The notes under the pieces were generated by a model. That model did not search any database. It was not told where the DNA came from and saw nothing but the letters and a program-made list of their open reading frames with translations. A stretch of 64,000 nucleotides of DNA from Haliotis asinina (taxonomy: Eukaryota; Mollusca; Gastropoda; Lepetellida; Haliotidae), in contig NC_090281.1 of the NCBI RefSeq assembly GCF_037392515.1, positions 45,422,645 through 45,486,644 of the forward strand, given 5' to 3'. This document shows, one piece after another, positions 35,301-44,520 of this stretch. The position numbers and the translations under genes are program-made. Numbering within the stretch: position 1 is the first letter of the stretch; each line of letters starts with the position of its first letter.

Positions 35301-38300
35301 AGGATTGAAGACACAGTTATATGCAGGGTTTGACTGATTGGAATACAGTTTTGTGATGTACTGTAAAGTTAATTTTATACGGCGTTGGTCAAGAGATGGC
35401 TCATCAGCCTCGACGTAGAGACTGTCAACAGGTGAAGTTCTAAAGGAACCAAGACAAAGTCTTAAACCTTGGTGATGGACAGAATCAAGAAGTTTCAGGT
35501 TGCTTTTGCATGGTCCACCATATACGATGGAACCATAGTCAAGTTTAGAACGGACTAATGATCGATATAGGTGTAAGAGGGTCGCCTGATCCCCTCCCCA
35601 CTTTGAGTTGGAAACAACTTTCAACAAATCGAGTGCCTTCAGGCATTTGGCTTTAAGAGATTTAATGTGCGGCAGAAAAGTTAAATGGGAGTCAAAGATT
35701 AGGCCCAAGAACTTGGCCTCCTTTACAACTTTGATGAGAGTGCCATTTAAGGATAGTTCTGGGTCCTTATGAGGCTTGTATTTTCTACAAAAATGTATGC
35801 AGTTAGTTTTGGATTTAGAGAATTTAAAGCCGTTTTCAAGACACCATTTATTTATTTTGTTTAAGCACAACTGCAGTTGTCGTTCAATAGCATGCATATT
35901 TCTACCACAACAAGAAATATTAAAATCATCCACAAATAATGATCCATCAATTGAATCATTTAAAACTTTGGATAAACTGTTGATCTTAATACTAAATAAA
36001 GTGACAGACAAAATACTACCTTGAGGAACACCCTGATCCTGATTGTAATGATCAGACAGGGTAGAACCCACTCGGACTTGCCGGTCTTTTAAAAACTGTG
36101 ATATAAAAAGAGGCATACGGCCCCTCAAACCAAAATCATGTAAATCCTTTAGAATACCATGCTTCCAGGTCGTATCATAAGCTTTCTCAAGATCAAAGAA
36201 AATTGATACAGCATGTTGTTTATTCACCATAGCATTTTTAACAAAGGATTCTAACCGTACCAAATGGTCAAGGGTACTACGATTTTTCCTGAAACCGCAT
36301 TGAATATTTGTTATAAGGTTATTGGTTTCAAGATACCAAACTAATCTATTATTCACCATACGTTCCATGGTTTTACAGACGCAGCTAGTGAGAGATATTG
36401 GCCTGTAATTTGACGGATCTGTATGATCCCTGCCAGGTTTAGGTACTGGTATTACGATGGCAGTACGCCATGAAGGAGGAAATTCTCCAGATGTCCATAT
36501 TTGATCAAAGATATCTAAAAGTGTTATCAAGCAAGGTTCGGGTAAGTGTTTCAGTAGCTGGTAATGTATATTATCATCGCCAGTTGCAGTGTCATGAGCT
36601 TGCTCAAGTGCAGTATGCAGCTCATGTAATGAAAACACTTCATTATAATCTTCACCATTATTTGAGTCGAAATTAAGTTTTGCCTTTTCCTGTTGTTTTT
36701 GATATTGCTGAAACTCAGGGACATAATTTGCCGATGAAGAATTTTTGGCGAGAGTTTCGCCAATTTTATTGGCTATCTCAGATTTGTCTGTAAGTACATT
36801 ATCACCCTCCCTAAGATGGTGAACAGCAGATTTTGAACCTTTGCCCTTAATTCTTTGAACCATGTTCCATACTTTGGACACTGGCGTACGTGAATTAATC
36901 TTGGAGACAAGATTGTCGTTTATTTTGTTTGAAGGTACGACGTGCCTTTGCATTGAGCATTTTAAATTTGTTTAAGTTGTGGACAGTTGGGTGATGGCGG
37001 AAATATTTCTCAGCCTTTCCCCGCGCTTTTCTGGCCTGTCGGCAATCCGGGTTAAACCATGGTGTTCTTATATGTGGACTGACAGAGGACTTTGGAATAC
37101 ATCCATCAGCTATTTCATTCAAAACATCAGAGAATATCTGAATGGGGTCTACAACAGCACTAAACAATTCAGGTTTTAGTTTGCTTGTGCATAAAGTTTC
37201 AAACATCAACCAGTTTGCTTTTGTGAAATTCCGCCTTGTACATGGTGGAGTATCAGATGGATTTACTGCTGAAAGTATAGTTGGGAAATGGTCACCCAGT
37301 TAGAGACAAATCAAGAGAAGAGTAGGTGCCAGTAGCAGGATGCAAATAAGTATGGGAATCATCATTAAATATACACAGGTCGTTATTAGTGATGAGATCC
37401 TCCAGTCGTTTACCTTTAGTATTAGTATTTCTACCTCCCCAGAGTGGATTGTGTCCATTCAAATCCCCCATGATAATACATGGTTTTGGAAGCTGATCAT
37501 AAAGATTTTGAAGATCAGCTTGCTGGAGAGCTGCAGATGGTGGAATATAAAGTGAACAGAGAGTGAAAGCAACGTGAAGTGTCAGACGCACAGCAACAGC
37601 TTGAAGATTAGTCTTAAGCACAACAGGGCTGTGGATAACATCTTGCCTCACAAGAATTGAAGATCCTCCAGTGACCCTTTCACCTGGAGGAGAAAAAGAA
37701 TGGTATGCTTGGAACTGGCGCAAAGCTATAGTATCGTTCTGCTTTAAATAAGTCTCTTGCAGGCAGAAAGCTGACGGTTTAAAATCTTGGACCAATAATT
37801 GTAATTCATTGAAGTTGGTCCGCAGTCCTCGACAATTCCACTGTATAAGAGTATTCGGAAACATTATTATTTGGGTGGATTGATTGGGGATCTACCCCGC
37901 ACTCTCCTTGAGAGAGAAACGCTGTGTGCCCTCGGTTGGATGTTTTCCATAACATCCATCTGTTCAAGTGATCCAAACTTATTGAAAAGTTGGATCTGGT
38001 TATTTGACCCCTTTGAAATTCTCGAATTTTGTTGTCCTTTTGATGATTCTGATGTTGGTTTAGGCTTGGATGGTTTAACATTATGCTGAGTTTGAGGATT
38101 TTGTCCTTTTGAACGATCTTGAGACAGAGATGACGACTGTGGCTGAGCTTGAGAGTGATGTTGTGTGACTGAAAGTGATTTAGTAGTTTGTGTGGCCTGT
38201 TCGCTAGTATAAATCCCAGGTGCCTCTGTGCTGATCCATGTGAGATCTGTTTGGCAGTCTATAGATTTAGTTGTTACTTTAGGTTTCAAAGCTGCACTAA

Positions 38301-39871
38301 CAACGGATGCATAGGAATCTGTACCATCATTAGATTCGACAAGTTTCCTAGCTTCAGAGAAGCTGATGTTTCTGGAAAATTTAATCTTATTGATTTCCAT
38401 CTGTTGTTTCCAGATGGGACAGTCTTTGGAAAAGGATGAGTGATTTCCTGAACAATTTGTACATTTCTTGATATCACTATCACAGTCTTCAGTTGTATGA
38501 GACTGCTGACTGCAGTGTGCACATGTAACTGGTCTTGTACAGGAATTGACGCCATGGCCATACTTTTGACATTTAAAACATCGTAAGGGATTTGGAATGA
38601 AAATATCAACATTGATATTACAGTAGCCGGCTTTAATTGATCTGGGGGCAGTTGGTGCTGAAAAGGAAAAGAGATAGGTGTTAGTGAGTTGAGTTTGAGA
38701 ATTTTTCCTGGTTGAGAATCTTTTCACGTATAACACACCTTGGTCTCTCATTTCAAAAGCTATTTCACTTTCAGTCATGTCTGCAAACAACTGATCTCTA
38801 TCACGTACTATTCCTTTGCTGGTATTGAGAGTTCTGTGTTCAGTGACTGAAACTGGAACACCGACAAGCGAAGTGATTGACAGAAGGTTAACAGATTGCT
38901 GTTTTTTACTGCATTCAATCAGCAAAGAGCCTGATCTCAATCTTTTGATGTTTTTAACCTCGCCAGCTATGCCATGAACACCCTTTGATATTGCAAATGG
39001 GTTCAGTTTCAGAGGTGTCTTGTCACTAGTCTCTACAACAAGAAAACGTGGCCAATATTCTGTTTGTTTTGAAGTTTGTGGTTTATCATCATGATTAAGT
39101 GGAGGTTTGGTCTTTTTTGAGGGGGTTTCGTATTCCATGTTCAGGTTATATTGGTTCGTCATCCGAGCTCCCCACCCACCACGGAGTATCACAAGGACAA
39201 TGCTAAAAACAAGCGGATCTCCAGCTTGCAGCACCAAGGATACCCGGATGATATACTCCAGCAGAAGAATTATAAATAATTAATCTACCAGATTGGCCCA
39301 TGAGCCACCGCCTTCTGGGCATAAGACTCTAGGCAAAAATATACATGAATTTGAGGAGTTGAAATAGAGTTTGAAAAATGCGCCAAGACTTTAAAAATGG
39401 TATACTACATTACTCATATTATTGTATAAGGGTACATAATTTTACTACAGGGCTTGGCGTGACCAGCCGATTGATAGAATCGGGCCGATTCTACCACCCG
39501 TCTAGGTGAAGTAAGGGCCGAAGTGGTGTGTTGGGCAAAGGGAACACGATTCAGGCTCCCAGTGCCCTCAACCACCAGACTACCGTCCTCCACCGACACG
39601 GGACGCAACCCACGGCAAACAGGTTGCCCAATTCGGTCGCCTCTTACGACCCGCAATGGGGTGCTGTGGACACATTCTGTCCCGGATCCACACGGGAGAA
39701 GAGCACTTAGCGTTACCCAGCACCCACCACGAGGAGGTGGCTCTTCACGGGTGCCTGTTCTGGTAGTTGCATCATTACATCTGTTAACGAGATTAGCAGG
39801 GGTGAATTCAGGACAGGTCTGGTTCAGTGGAGTGTAGACGATACCAGGCCTGTCTCCATACAAACAGTCAT
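26213..39871 (-). CDS. Multi-EGF-like-repeat secreted protein gene (partly decayed)
   Basis: Minus-strand exons encode EGF-like domains of the form C-T-x-x-C-L-N-G-G-T-L-N-x-D-T-C-T-C-A-C followed by REFYTGTTC. The best seven are exactly 99 bp, phase 1 in and out: 31781-31879, 31461-31559, 30316-30414, 29658-29756, 28549-28647, 28198-28296 and 26991-27089. A 99-bp relative (26551-26649) and a 72-bp Cys exon (26213-26284) follow at the 3' side. An upstream exon with three Cys lies at about 39758-39871. EGF modules are extracellular, disulfide-bonded binding domains. No signal peptide, transmembrane segment or stop exon was found, so both ends are open. Some modules are broken (27795-27893, 31990-32105, 32597-32689), so the locus may be a pseudogene or use only some exons. 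Confidence 0.65.
26551..26649 (-). CDS. EGF-like exon
   Basis: 99 bp, phase 1-1, TTAG| acceptor and CG|GTAGGAT donor. Encodes APSGCSRTCENGATLDSATC then KCICAGNYVGNSC, with six Cys. Confidence 0.7.
26991..27089 (-). CDS. EGF-like exon
   Basis: 99 bp, phase 1-1, TTCTCAG| acceptor, donor |GTGCGT. Encodes AHCSRECLNGGSQQPLTCTC then ACRDGYSGSNC. Confidence 0.7.
27171..27375 (+). mobile_element. tRNA-SINE family B head with (AAAT)n tail
   Basis: Perfect box A TAGCCTAGTGG at 27183-27193 and box B GGTTCGATACT at 27236-27246. The body ends at CCCCC and continues as about 23 AAAT units (27280-27374). Not a tRNA gene: the acceptor stem does not pair. Confidence 0.75.
27795..27893 (-). pseudogene. Broken EGF-like exon (frameshift)
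   Basis: After TTTTCAG| the frame reads TNSCTISCSNGGTLNK. The second half, ETCSCSC, continues in another frame, implying a one-base deletion near 27844. The last part is poorly conserved and no clear donor is seen. Confidence 0.65.
28198..28296 (-). CDS. EGF-like exon
   Basis: 99 bp, phase 1-1, TTTTTCAG| and |GTAAGA. Encodes EANTCTVDCLNGGTLNRDTC then TCACGEFYTGTTC. Confidence 0.8.
28549..28647 (-). CDS. EGF-like exon
   Basis: 99 bp, phase 1-1, TTTTTTCAG| and |GTATGT. Encodes ETTTCTKACLNAGTLNIDTC then SCACGEFYTGSMC. Confidence 0.8.
29658..29756 (-). CDS. EGF-like exon with last Cys replaced by Arg
   Basis: 99 bp, phase 1-1. Encodes ETNTCTAVCLNGGTRNTDTC then TCACREFYTGTTR. The final cysteine codon is CGT, so the module cannot form its third disulfide. 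Confidence 0.75.
29840..29940 (-). mobile_element. tRNA-SINE family B, antisense fragment
   Basis: The reverse complement carries the box-B-like region GGTTTGATTCCCCACACCGG followed by GATGAGTGAAGTCC. The SINE head is at the right end. Confidence 0.5.
29961..30048. mobile_element. Possible pogo/Tigger-like inverted-repeat remnant
   Basis: ATACAGTGGAAACTGTCGATT...GTCCGGATTGTGAAGCGGTC resembles the CAGTGGAACCTC-type ends of pogo-like MITEs. The second end is not clear (ATACAGTGG recurs at 30192), so this is tentative. Confidence 0.3.
30316..30414 (-). CDS. EGF-like exon
   Basis: 99 bp, phase 1-1, TTTTTCAG| and |GTAGGT. Encodes ETNNCTKACLNGGTLNRDTC then TCACREFYTGATC. Confidence 0.8.
30669..30930 (+). 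mobile_element. SINE family A
   Basis: Long copy from GTGAATGAGTGCGTTTAG through ATTCCAGCTATATGGCGGCG, CAATTGGGAACCGATGACAT and CATACGACAAGCATAGTCGC to GAAGGCCTATTCTTTT. It lies in an intron of the EGF gene. Confidence 0.85.
31461..31559 (-). CDS. EGF-like exon
   Basis: 99 bp, phase 1-1, CTGTCAG| and |GTAAGA. Encodes ETNTCTKDCLNGGTLNADTC then TCACREFYIGTTC. Confidence 0.8.
31781..31879 (-). CDS. EGF-like exon
   Basis: 99 bp, phase 1-1, TTTCAG| and |GTATGT. Encodes ETNNCTLACLNGGTLDRDTC then TCACREFYNGTTC. Confidence 0.8.
31990..32105 (-). pseudogene. Decayed EGF-like exon
   Basis: The minus strand still shows a SCLNGAILSRDSCS core between degenerate flanks, but the spacing of the remaining Cys codons and the splice sites are lost. 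A further scrap (IGTACG) remains at 32402-32425. Confidence 0.6.
32308..32350. repeat. (AAAT)n microsatellite
   Basis: About nine AAAT units. Confidence 0.8.
32597..32689 (-). pseudogene. EGF-like exon ending in a stop codon
   Basis: 93 bp, phase 1-1, CTTGTAG| and GAG|GTAAGG. Encodes GTCNKECLNKGFLNSTTCLC then VCPPGVSGDL. The codon expected to be the last Cys is TGA. The module is intact up to that point. Confidence 0.65.
33478..33690. repeat. Degenerate ~45-bp tandem repeat
   Basis: Phrases of the form CAGGTTTTCCTTGxxCTATGTTTTGATC recur about four to five times with much variation. Non-coding. Confidence 0.45.
34451..37864 (-). pseudogene. LINE ORF2: endonuclease, RT, RNase H with frameshifts
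   Basis: The EEP endonuclease (37864-37292) has IQWNCRGLRTNF, CLQETYLKQN, GGSSIL and PCIIMGDLNGHNPLWGG. After a frameshift near 37292 the linker continues at 37209-36895. The RT at 36953-34908 contains NYRPISLTSC, FFDLEKAYDTTW, GVPQGSILS and FVDD at 35933-35944. After another frameshift near 34950 the RNase H part (to 34451) reads YIIYSDSLSCLQTIK and WLPSHVGISGNTMADLAAKA. At least three frame changes make this copy non-functional, though all catalytic blocks remain. FVDD in place of FADD/YADD is the only unusual motif. Confidence 0.88.
37867..39162 (-). CDS. LINE ORF1 (gag-like, three zinc knuckles)
   Basis: About 430 residues, intact. The start chosen is the ATG at MTNQYNLNMEY; the frame is open another 25 codons upstream. 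An N-terminal basic part is followed by an RRM-like middle (WPRFLVVETSDKTPLKLNPF). Three knuckles follow: CFKCQKYGHGVNSC, CAHCSQQSHTTEDC and CTNCSGNHSSFSKDC. The C-terminus is Ser/Gln/Thr-rich and ends VRGRSPINPPK. The protein binds element RNA. Its stop TAA is two bases from the ORF2 ATG (TAATAATG), which suggests termination-reinitiation. Confidence 0.85.
   Translation of the reverse strand: MTNQYNLNMEYETPSKKTKPPLNHDDKPQTSKQTEYWPRFLVVETSDKTPLKLNPFAISKGVHGIAGEVKNIKRLRSGSLLIECSKKQQSVNLLSITSLVGVPVSVTEHRTLNTSKGIVRDRDQLFADMTESEIAFEMRDQGVLYVKRFSTRKNSQTQLTNTYLFSFSAPTAPRSIKAGYCNINVDIFIPNPLRCFKCQKYGHGVNSCTRPVTCAHCSQQSHTTEDCDSDIKKCTNCSGNHSSFSKDCPIWKQQMEINKIKFSRNISFSEARKLVESNDGTDSYASVVSAALKPKVTTKSIDCQTDLTWISTEAPGIYTSEQATQTTKSLSVTQHHSQAQPQSSSLSQDRSKGQNPQTQHNVKPSKPKPTSESSKGQQNSRISKGSNNQIQLFNKFGSLEQMDVMENIQPRAHSVSLSRRVRGRSPINPPK
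39450..39757 (+). repeat. ~310-bp dispersed repeat, copy 2
   Basis: Second copy of the repeat at 24526-24832. It ends CACGGGTGCC exactly where the minus-strand Cys exon (39758-39871) loses its conserved frame, so it appears inserted at the exon's donor end. Confidence 0.7.
39758..39871 (-). CDS. Upstream Cys exon, cut by a repeat
   Basis: CTGTTACAG| acceptor, phase 1 entry like the EGF exons. Encodes DDCLYGDRPGIVYTPLNQTC then PEFTPANLVNRCNDATTRT. The expected donor end is occupied by the ~310-bp repeat at 39450-39757. No family recognised; the frame reads on into the repeat. Confidence 0.5.
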
Positions 39872-39879
39872 CTGTAACA

Positions 39880-40895
39880 GGATAATAGAACACAACGAAC
39901 TTGTTATGAAATTACATCACCGATAAGGTCTATCTAAACAAAAGGATTAAACGGTTTATGGTTCTCTCTTCTTAATGCCTAGCCCAAATTGATAAAACGT
40001 CCGATATGCTTAAACTATTGACAACAATGACAATAAACAATACATAAACAATACATTCAGAGAAGTATTAATATTGGATCAGTTAGAAGACTCTGGCATG
40101 ACCAACACTGACTTTTCATTTTGACCCCATGTGTCTTCCGCACACTGATGACGTAAATGTAATCACTGTGTGATCTTTTTCGCACTTTGTGGTCTTTCTT
40201 AATTATCCATACACTCTTGTTCTAAACAGAATTCGCTATTGCTCCAGCTGTTTTTTTTGTGATTTCAACACAACTGAAATCTACAGAGAACAATAGCGTT
40301 TTTTTTTTTTTTTAAAAAAAAATCTTCAAGTGAGTACCGTTAGCGGCAGGTGCGTCCTCGGAGCCAACACACAATCCCTCCTGGCACCATTGAAAGGATA
40401 AAGAAGGATGAATCACTAACAATATAGCTGTAGTGGGAGTAAAACTAATATCCCTCACTCACTGATTCTATTTTGTGTTGTTGAATGATAGGTTTTTCTA
40501 TCACATACTCTCAAATTATGTGAGTTATTCTAGCTGTTTTACTATACTTTGGCGACAGCTTTTTTTAAAATATACACATATTATTTTCCAATATGAAATA
40601 TTTGGCCGATATCTTGCCGATGTGACGTCAAATATTAACTCACTCACTACAATCTGTGATAATCTAATTATTGTATTGTCCTTGGTTGTGAGGACCTTGC
40701 TCAATATATTACATTGGTATACTTCTTTTTTTTTCTTTCTGTTTTTTATTGCTGGACATTTGCATCTGTACGTTTGCAGATTGGTGTTTGAATAGGGAAT
40801 AAATAAAGAAAAGAAATCCATACAACTAGAAGTTTTTGACAACATGTTAGATATTGCAGAAGAAAATATTCAGCAATGCGTTTGAGGACCAAGCT
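39880..40895. other. No gene; homopolymer and short repeats
   Basis: AT-rich. A run of T then A (40298-40322) forms a perfect hairpin-prone tract. No coding evidence. Confidence 0.4.
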
Positions 40896-40904
40896 AAAAG
40901 CAGT

Positions 40905-40972
40905 ACATATGCATACATACATGCATGCACACATGCACACGCACACTCACACACATACATACATTCGTACAT
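40905..40972. repeat. (CA/CATA)n microsatellite
   Basis: ATGCATACATACATGCATGC then CACACGCACACTCACACACA, an imperfect dinucleotide/tetranucleotide array. Confidence 0.7.
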
Positions 40973-40983
40973 AATGCGGCATA

Positions 40984-42760
40984 TTACAAAAGGTTTTTAT
41001 AAGAATCCCATTTCGTACAAAATTCAGTATATTTGGATTTATTAAAGTCTTTAATTTTTCCTATCTGGTAGTAGTATTTAACCTCATTTTGGAAATGTTT
41101 TATGTTTGGTAGGATTGTGTGGAGTAATCTGAGCTGGAACAATCTAAGCCTAGGGTCTGGAGTAGTTTTGTGTGCTTGTGTAAATAGGCTAGAGCAGTTC
41201 ATGTTGATTAAAAGTTCGCCTTCCCACTTTTCAGTGACTTTTAATGTATCTGCAGTTTGAGTTATTACATAGAAGTATTTCTTTGAGCCTATATTACATG
41301 AAAAAGATTGTTTATGTATATATTCGTGTTGTTTGTTATTTTTAATGAGGGATTTATTAATGCCTAGGTCTTTGAGGTATTTCCTAACTGCCCTTATAAC
41401 TTTTTTAAGCGTCATTTTTAGAAGTTGGTATGGTGAGGATGAAGACTTTTATGGATAGACAACTTCTTTCTTGCAATGGATGTGACGTTTCGGTGTAGAT
41501 TCCAACACCGTTATCAAGCAAAACATATGTCCAAGGAGAAATGTATACATGACGAGTTCATGCAATAGAGGCGGTTGATGTATAGTGTGTTGGCATGAGG
41601 CTTGTTGTGATAGGAGATGACGCAGCTAGTGGGCAAGGGTGGGTTATTCTTGATTCGGTTTGATTAGCTGATCGTAAGCCGTAGGGATGTAATACCCTTG
41701 ATCTCTGTTGATTGTCGAGCTGCCCTTGTAACGCCATAAAAATCAAGGAAAGTAATCTGCAAGGATTTGTTACGGAATTGTTGCAATGTCATAAAAATGA
41801 CCTCAGAATTGAGCAGGCAATGAATACTGAATATATCATTAACATCGAAGTTCTGACTATAGAATGGTTTGCCATTTATAGTAAATTTTGGTTGTATAGT
41901 AGGGGTTCTCTCGGGAAAACTTCATAGTTATTTGGTTTTATCTTATTGCTGTACTTGGAAAAGGCAATAAAACAATCTTTCCAGAAGAGGTTTTCAGTTT
42001 TACTAGCAAGCTTTCCGGGAAATCGCTTGCTAGAAGGAATAAGTTAGAAAGTCCATTTCTTTTCAAAGTAAAAAGTTAGTAGTTTCTTCCTCCAGATAAG
42101 TTTCAAAGAGTCAGCATATGCCAAAATATCTATCTTACAGTGTCCCCTAGGTTTACAAACAATTCTTTTCTTTATTTCGTCTTGTTTATTATCCCAAAAG
42201 AACCTGAAAAGAATATTGTTTAGCTTTCTAAGGAATTCTTCTGGTGGATTTGGCAGCATAAGGAAAAGGACCTTGAGTTTTGAAATGAGCATTGATTTGA
42301 TTACAGCGGTCTTGCCCATTGGTGTTTTTACTCTTGTCATCCATCTTTCAATAGTTTCTTCGATTTCGAAGATTTTGCTTTCAAGATTTAGTTTAATCAT
42401 TCTATCACAATTAGTTGAAAAGATTATGCCCAGAATTTTAAAGGTTTCAGGGTTCCTGTCAAGGTTTAGGTCTGGTCTAAATTTGACGTTACAAGCTTTT
42501 TTTGGATCCTATCCATATAGCTTGTGATTCATTAAGTTTTATTCGTAATCCAGAAATATTTGTAAAATTGATATTCTGGTACATATTTTTAACATACGTG
42601 AGGAATTCGAACGTACAGTTAATCCCGTTATCGTATAGCTTGGACCAGAGTCCAGCTCGCCAGACATTATCGAATGCTTTAGAAAAATCTATAAAAGCAC
42701 AGTAAAATTTCTGTTTACTGTGTTTCAGTATATATCTGTTAGCAATGTCATTATGTACCT
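40984..42760 (-). pseudogene. L1/Tx1-like LINE ORF2 remnant, palm deleted
   Basis: Minus-strand order: RT fingers CAFIDFSKAFDNVWRAGLWS (about 42700-42640), then YVKNMYQNINFTNISGLRIK, where the palm with the catalytic FADD box should be and is absent. IKLNESQAIWIGS follows, then the long post-RT domain (IERWMTRVKTPMGKTAVIKS at 42400-42044). It continues past an insertion at 41425-41728 into KVIRAVRKYLKDLG and DPRLRLFQLRLLHTILPN (41415-40984). The long Tx1-type C-terminal region distinguishes it from the LINE at 15736. Non-functional. Confidence 0.8.
41425..41728 (-). mobile_element. ~300-bp element nested in the LINE
   Basis: It interrupts the LINE frame between FLDFYGVTR (right side) and LKKVIRAVRKYL (left side). 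Flanks on the minus strand read ATGGCGTTAC and ATGACGCTTA, an imperfect target duplication. The left part has GATAACGGTGTTGGAATCTA and CCGAAACGTCACATCC, shared with 14100-14240. Class unknown; perhaps a Penelope-like terminal piece. Confidence 0.55.
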
Positions 42761-42927
42761 ATTTCATATAGAGTATCCGGCTAACTGAAGTGTTTATAGA
42801 AAGAATGGAATTCGGCAACACTTGGTGTACATGTTTGTTCGCTTTTTGTTGAGAGTGTGCCAAAATCCTCTAGGCGCGTTGAATTGTTATCACATAATTT
42901 TAATCGTTTAACAATTATCGCAGAGGG

Positions 42928-42990
42928 CGCGATGGCATGTATCAATCAAGTCAGGGAATTTGATCCCGTTAGTCATCTGATTACAAACCC
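42928..42990 (+). mobile_element. SINE family A fragment
   Basis: GATGGCATGTATCAATCAAG then TCAGGGAATTTGATCCCGTT matches the SINE A middle section. Confidence 0.5.
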
Positions 42991-43082
42991 TGCTGCTTCC
43001 TGACTGTAAAGGTGTGTTTGCACTGAAATGTTTCCTTCATTTGTCCCATATCAGCTTTTTACTTTTAATATGGCAGAAGACT

Positions 43083-43214
43083 TTACAATGGTATATTTAC
43101 TATTTTATTTCCGCACGTTGTTCCTCTTGCGGCACAGTGCCACCAACATTGACCGTTTTCCGGATTGTAACAGGACATCTTCTGGCACACCGTGATTCCT
43201 GTCAAATCCACACC
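43083..43214 (-). CDS. M12B gene exon: cysteine-rich, with stop
   Basis: GCTACAG| acceptor, phase 0. Encodes GVDLTGITVCQKMSCYNPEN then GQCWWHCAARGTTCGNK and a TAA at 43083-43085. The sequence ATA|GTAAAT just before the stop could be a donor, so another exon may follow. Confidence 0.78.
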   Translation of the reverse strand, partial: GVDLTGITVCQKMSCYNPENGQCWWHCAARGTTCGNKIVNIPL

Positions 43215-43442
43215 CTGTAGCATCAATGAAATTATTATACAATAATAAGAACGCACATGACAGTTATTGTAATTTGTATACAATGTTAAGAACCCCCTGA
43301 ACTGACCAATTTCTGTAAATGAACTTACTGATCATTTACTGTAATCAGTAGACAAAATGAATGGTAAGGACCTACTAGCTTGTTACTGTCATTAGTAGAC
43401 AACGGTAAGGCCTCCTGACCGTAACTCGACGCAAAGACTTAC

Positions 43443-43583
43443 GAGACATAGACGAGCATCGGGTCCATAGACGAGTCGACACTGCTCGTGTACGCCATAC
43501 AGTTGACCATGAAACTGCCCCGTTACATCGGGAACTGACACTTGCCGCAGGGATTCCAGAGGCACGCCCTTGAGTAGTCACTG
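43443..43583 (-). pseudogene. M12B gene exon: disintegrin-like, frameshifted
   Basis: Starts in phase as SDYSRACL, then continues in the next frame as ESLRQVSVPDVTGQFHGQLY and GVHEQCRLVYGPDARLCL before |GTAAGT. The switch lies at about 43558-43563. The exon is 141 bp where 142 would join both neighbours in frame, exactly one base short. Confidence 0.75.
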
Positions 43584-44340
43584 CTGACGCTAGACAATTA
43601 GAAACAGAACATGTTATGAGAAATACTGTCAAACCCGGTTGATGTCGATCTCTGATATTTCGAACATACGCACACCTCGAAGTCAAGGTACAGGCCCTAG
43701 TGTCTTTGAGAGGATCACAGACTAAAAAATGTTTTGAGATGGTCTCCAACTCGAAATGCTTCACAGTAGAATACATCATTCCAACATTTGCAAGTTACAA
43801 AGAATGAACAGATTTCAAGCCACTTTACATTTTAGTCATAAACTCGAGAATCTGCCGAAACCTGGAAAACTCTAATTAAGGTATCTATTTATATACATAT
43901 AAAATATGTAAAAAGCAAAAACTAACCCCCCCAAAACCCACAGTTGTATTTAACACTTCAAGTTATTTAAGTGTACATTAGTCGAACTTGAACATTGCTC
44001 TGCTCGAGTTCCCACCTCTATCTGAACATTTCCTAATACCAGGCGCCTGCTCTGCAATGTCCGCCGCTGTAACAAACCGGTGATGTAGGTGAAACACCCG
44101 AATGAATCGGTTCTGAGTACGTGTGGCCAATCTTGGTCTCCCATGTCTAGGACGTTTTGGGGTCGAACTGAAGCGGGTATATATAAACGACCGAGAGAGG
44201 AAGAAGGGCGGTGGACTCTGTTTTTTTATATCAACATTCTGGTCTGGAGGTGAAGCCTCTGCAGGTTATGGTTTGTCCAGCAAACGTATTTTAGTCTTAG
44301 ACCTTGGTTCGAGCATTTAGCTCTGACCCCCATATTATGT

Positions 44341-44520
44341 TTAAGCGAGTGAGTGAGTTAAAATTTTTAGTCACATCAGAAATATTTCAGCCATATCGTT
44401 ACTAAAGCAGTTTGCATATTAACAAAATATTATATAATAAAACAAATATATAATCTGTCGTCAAAGGACAGTAAAACATTTAGAGTATCACAACTACCAT
44501 TTAACTTAAAAAGTGACTAT
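44341..44520 (-). mobile_element. 3' end fragment of the I/Nimb-like LINE
   Basis: Matches 33719-33900: GAGTGAGTGAGTTAA, CAGCCATATCGTTAC, CTGTCGTCAAAGGACAGTAA. A 5'-truncated insertion in an intron of the M12B gene. Confidence 0.7.

Larger units (their letters stand above)
33719..39307 (-). mobile_element. Nearly full-length I/Nimb-like LINE
   Basis: Minus strand, in order: 5' UTR from 39307, ORF1 with three zinc knuckles (39162-37867), ORF2 endonuclease, RT and RNase H (37864-34451), 3' UTR, and a (CACT)n-type 3' end at 33719-33731. An RNase H after the RT and knuckle-type ORF1 place it in the I/Nimb-like group. The 5' end coincides with the end of the fragment at 6131, so this is probably the true element start. 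ORF2 carries several frameshifts. It sits in an intron of the EGF-repeat gene, in the same orientation. Confidence 0.88.
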
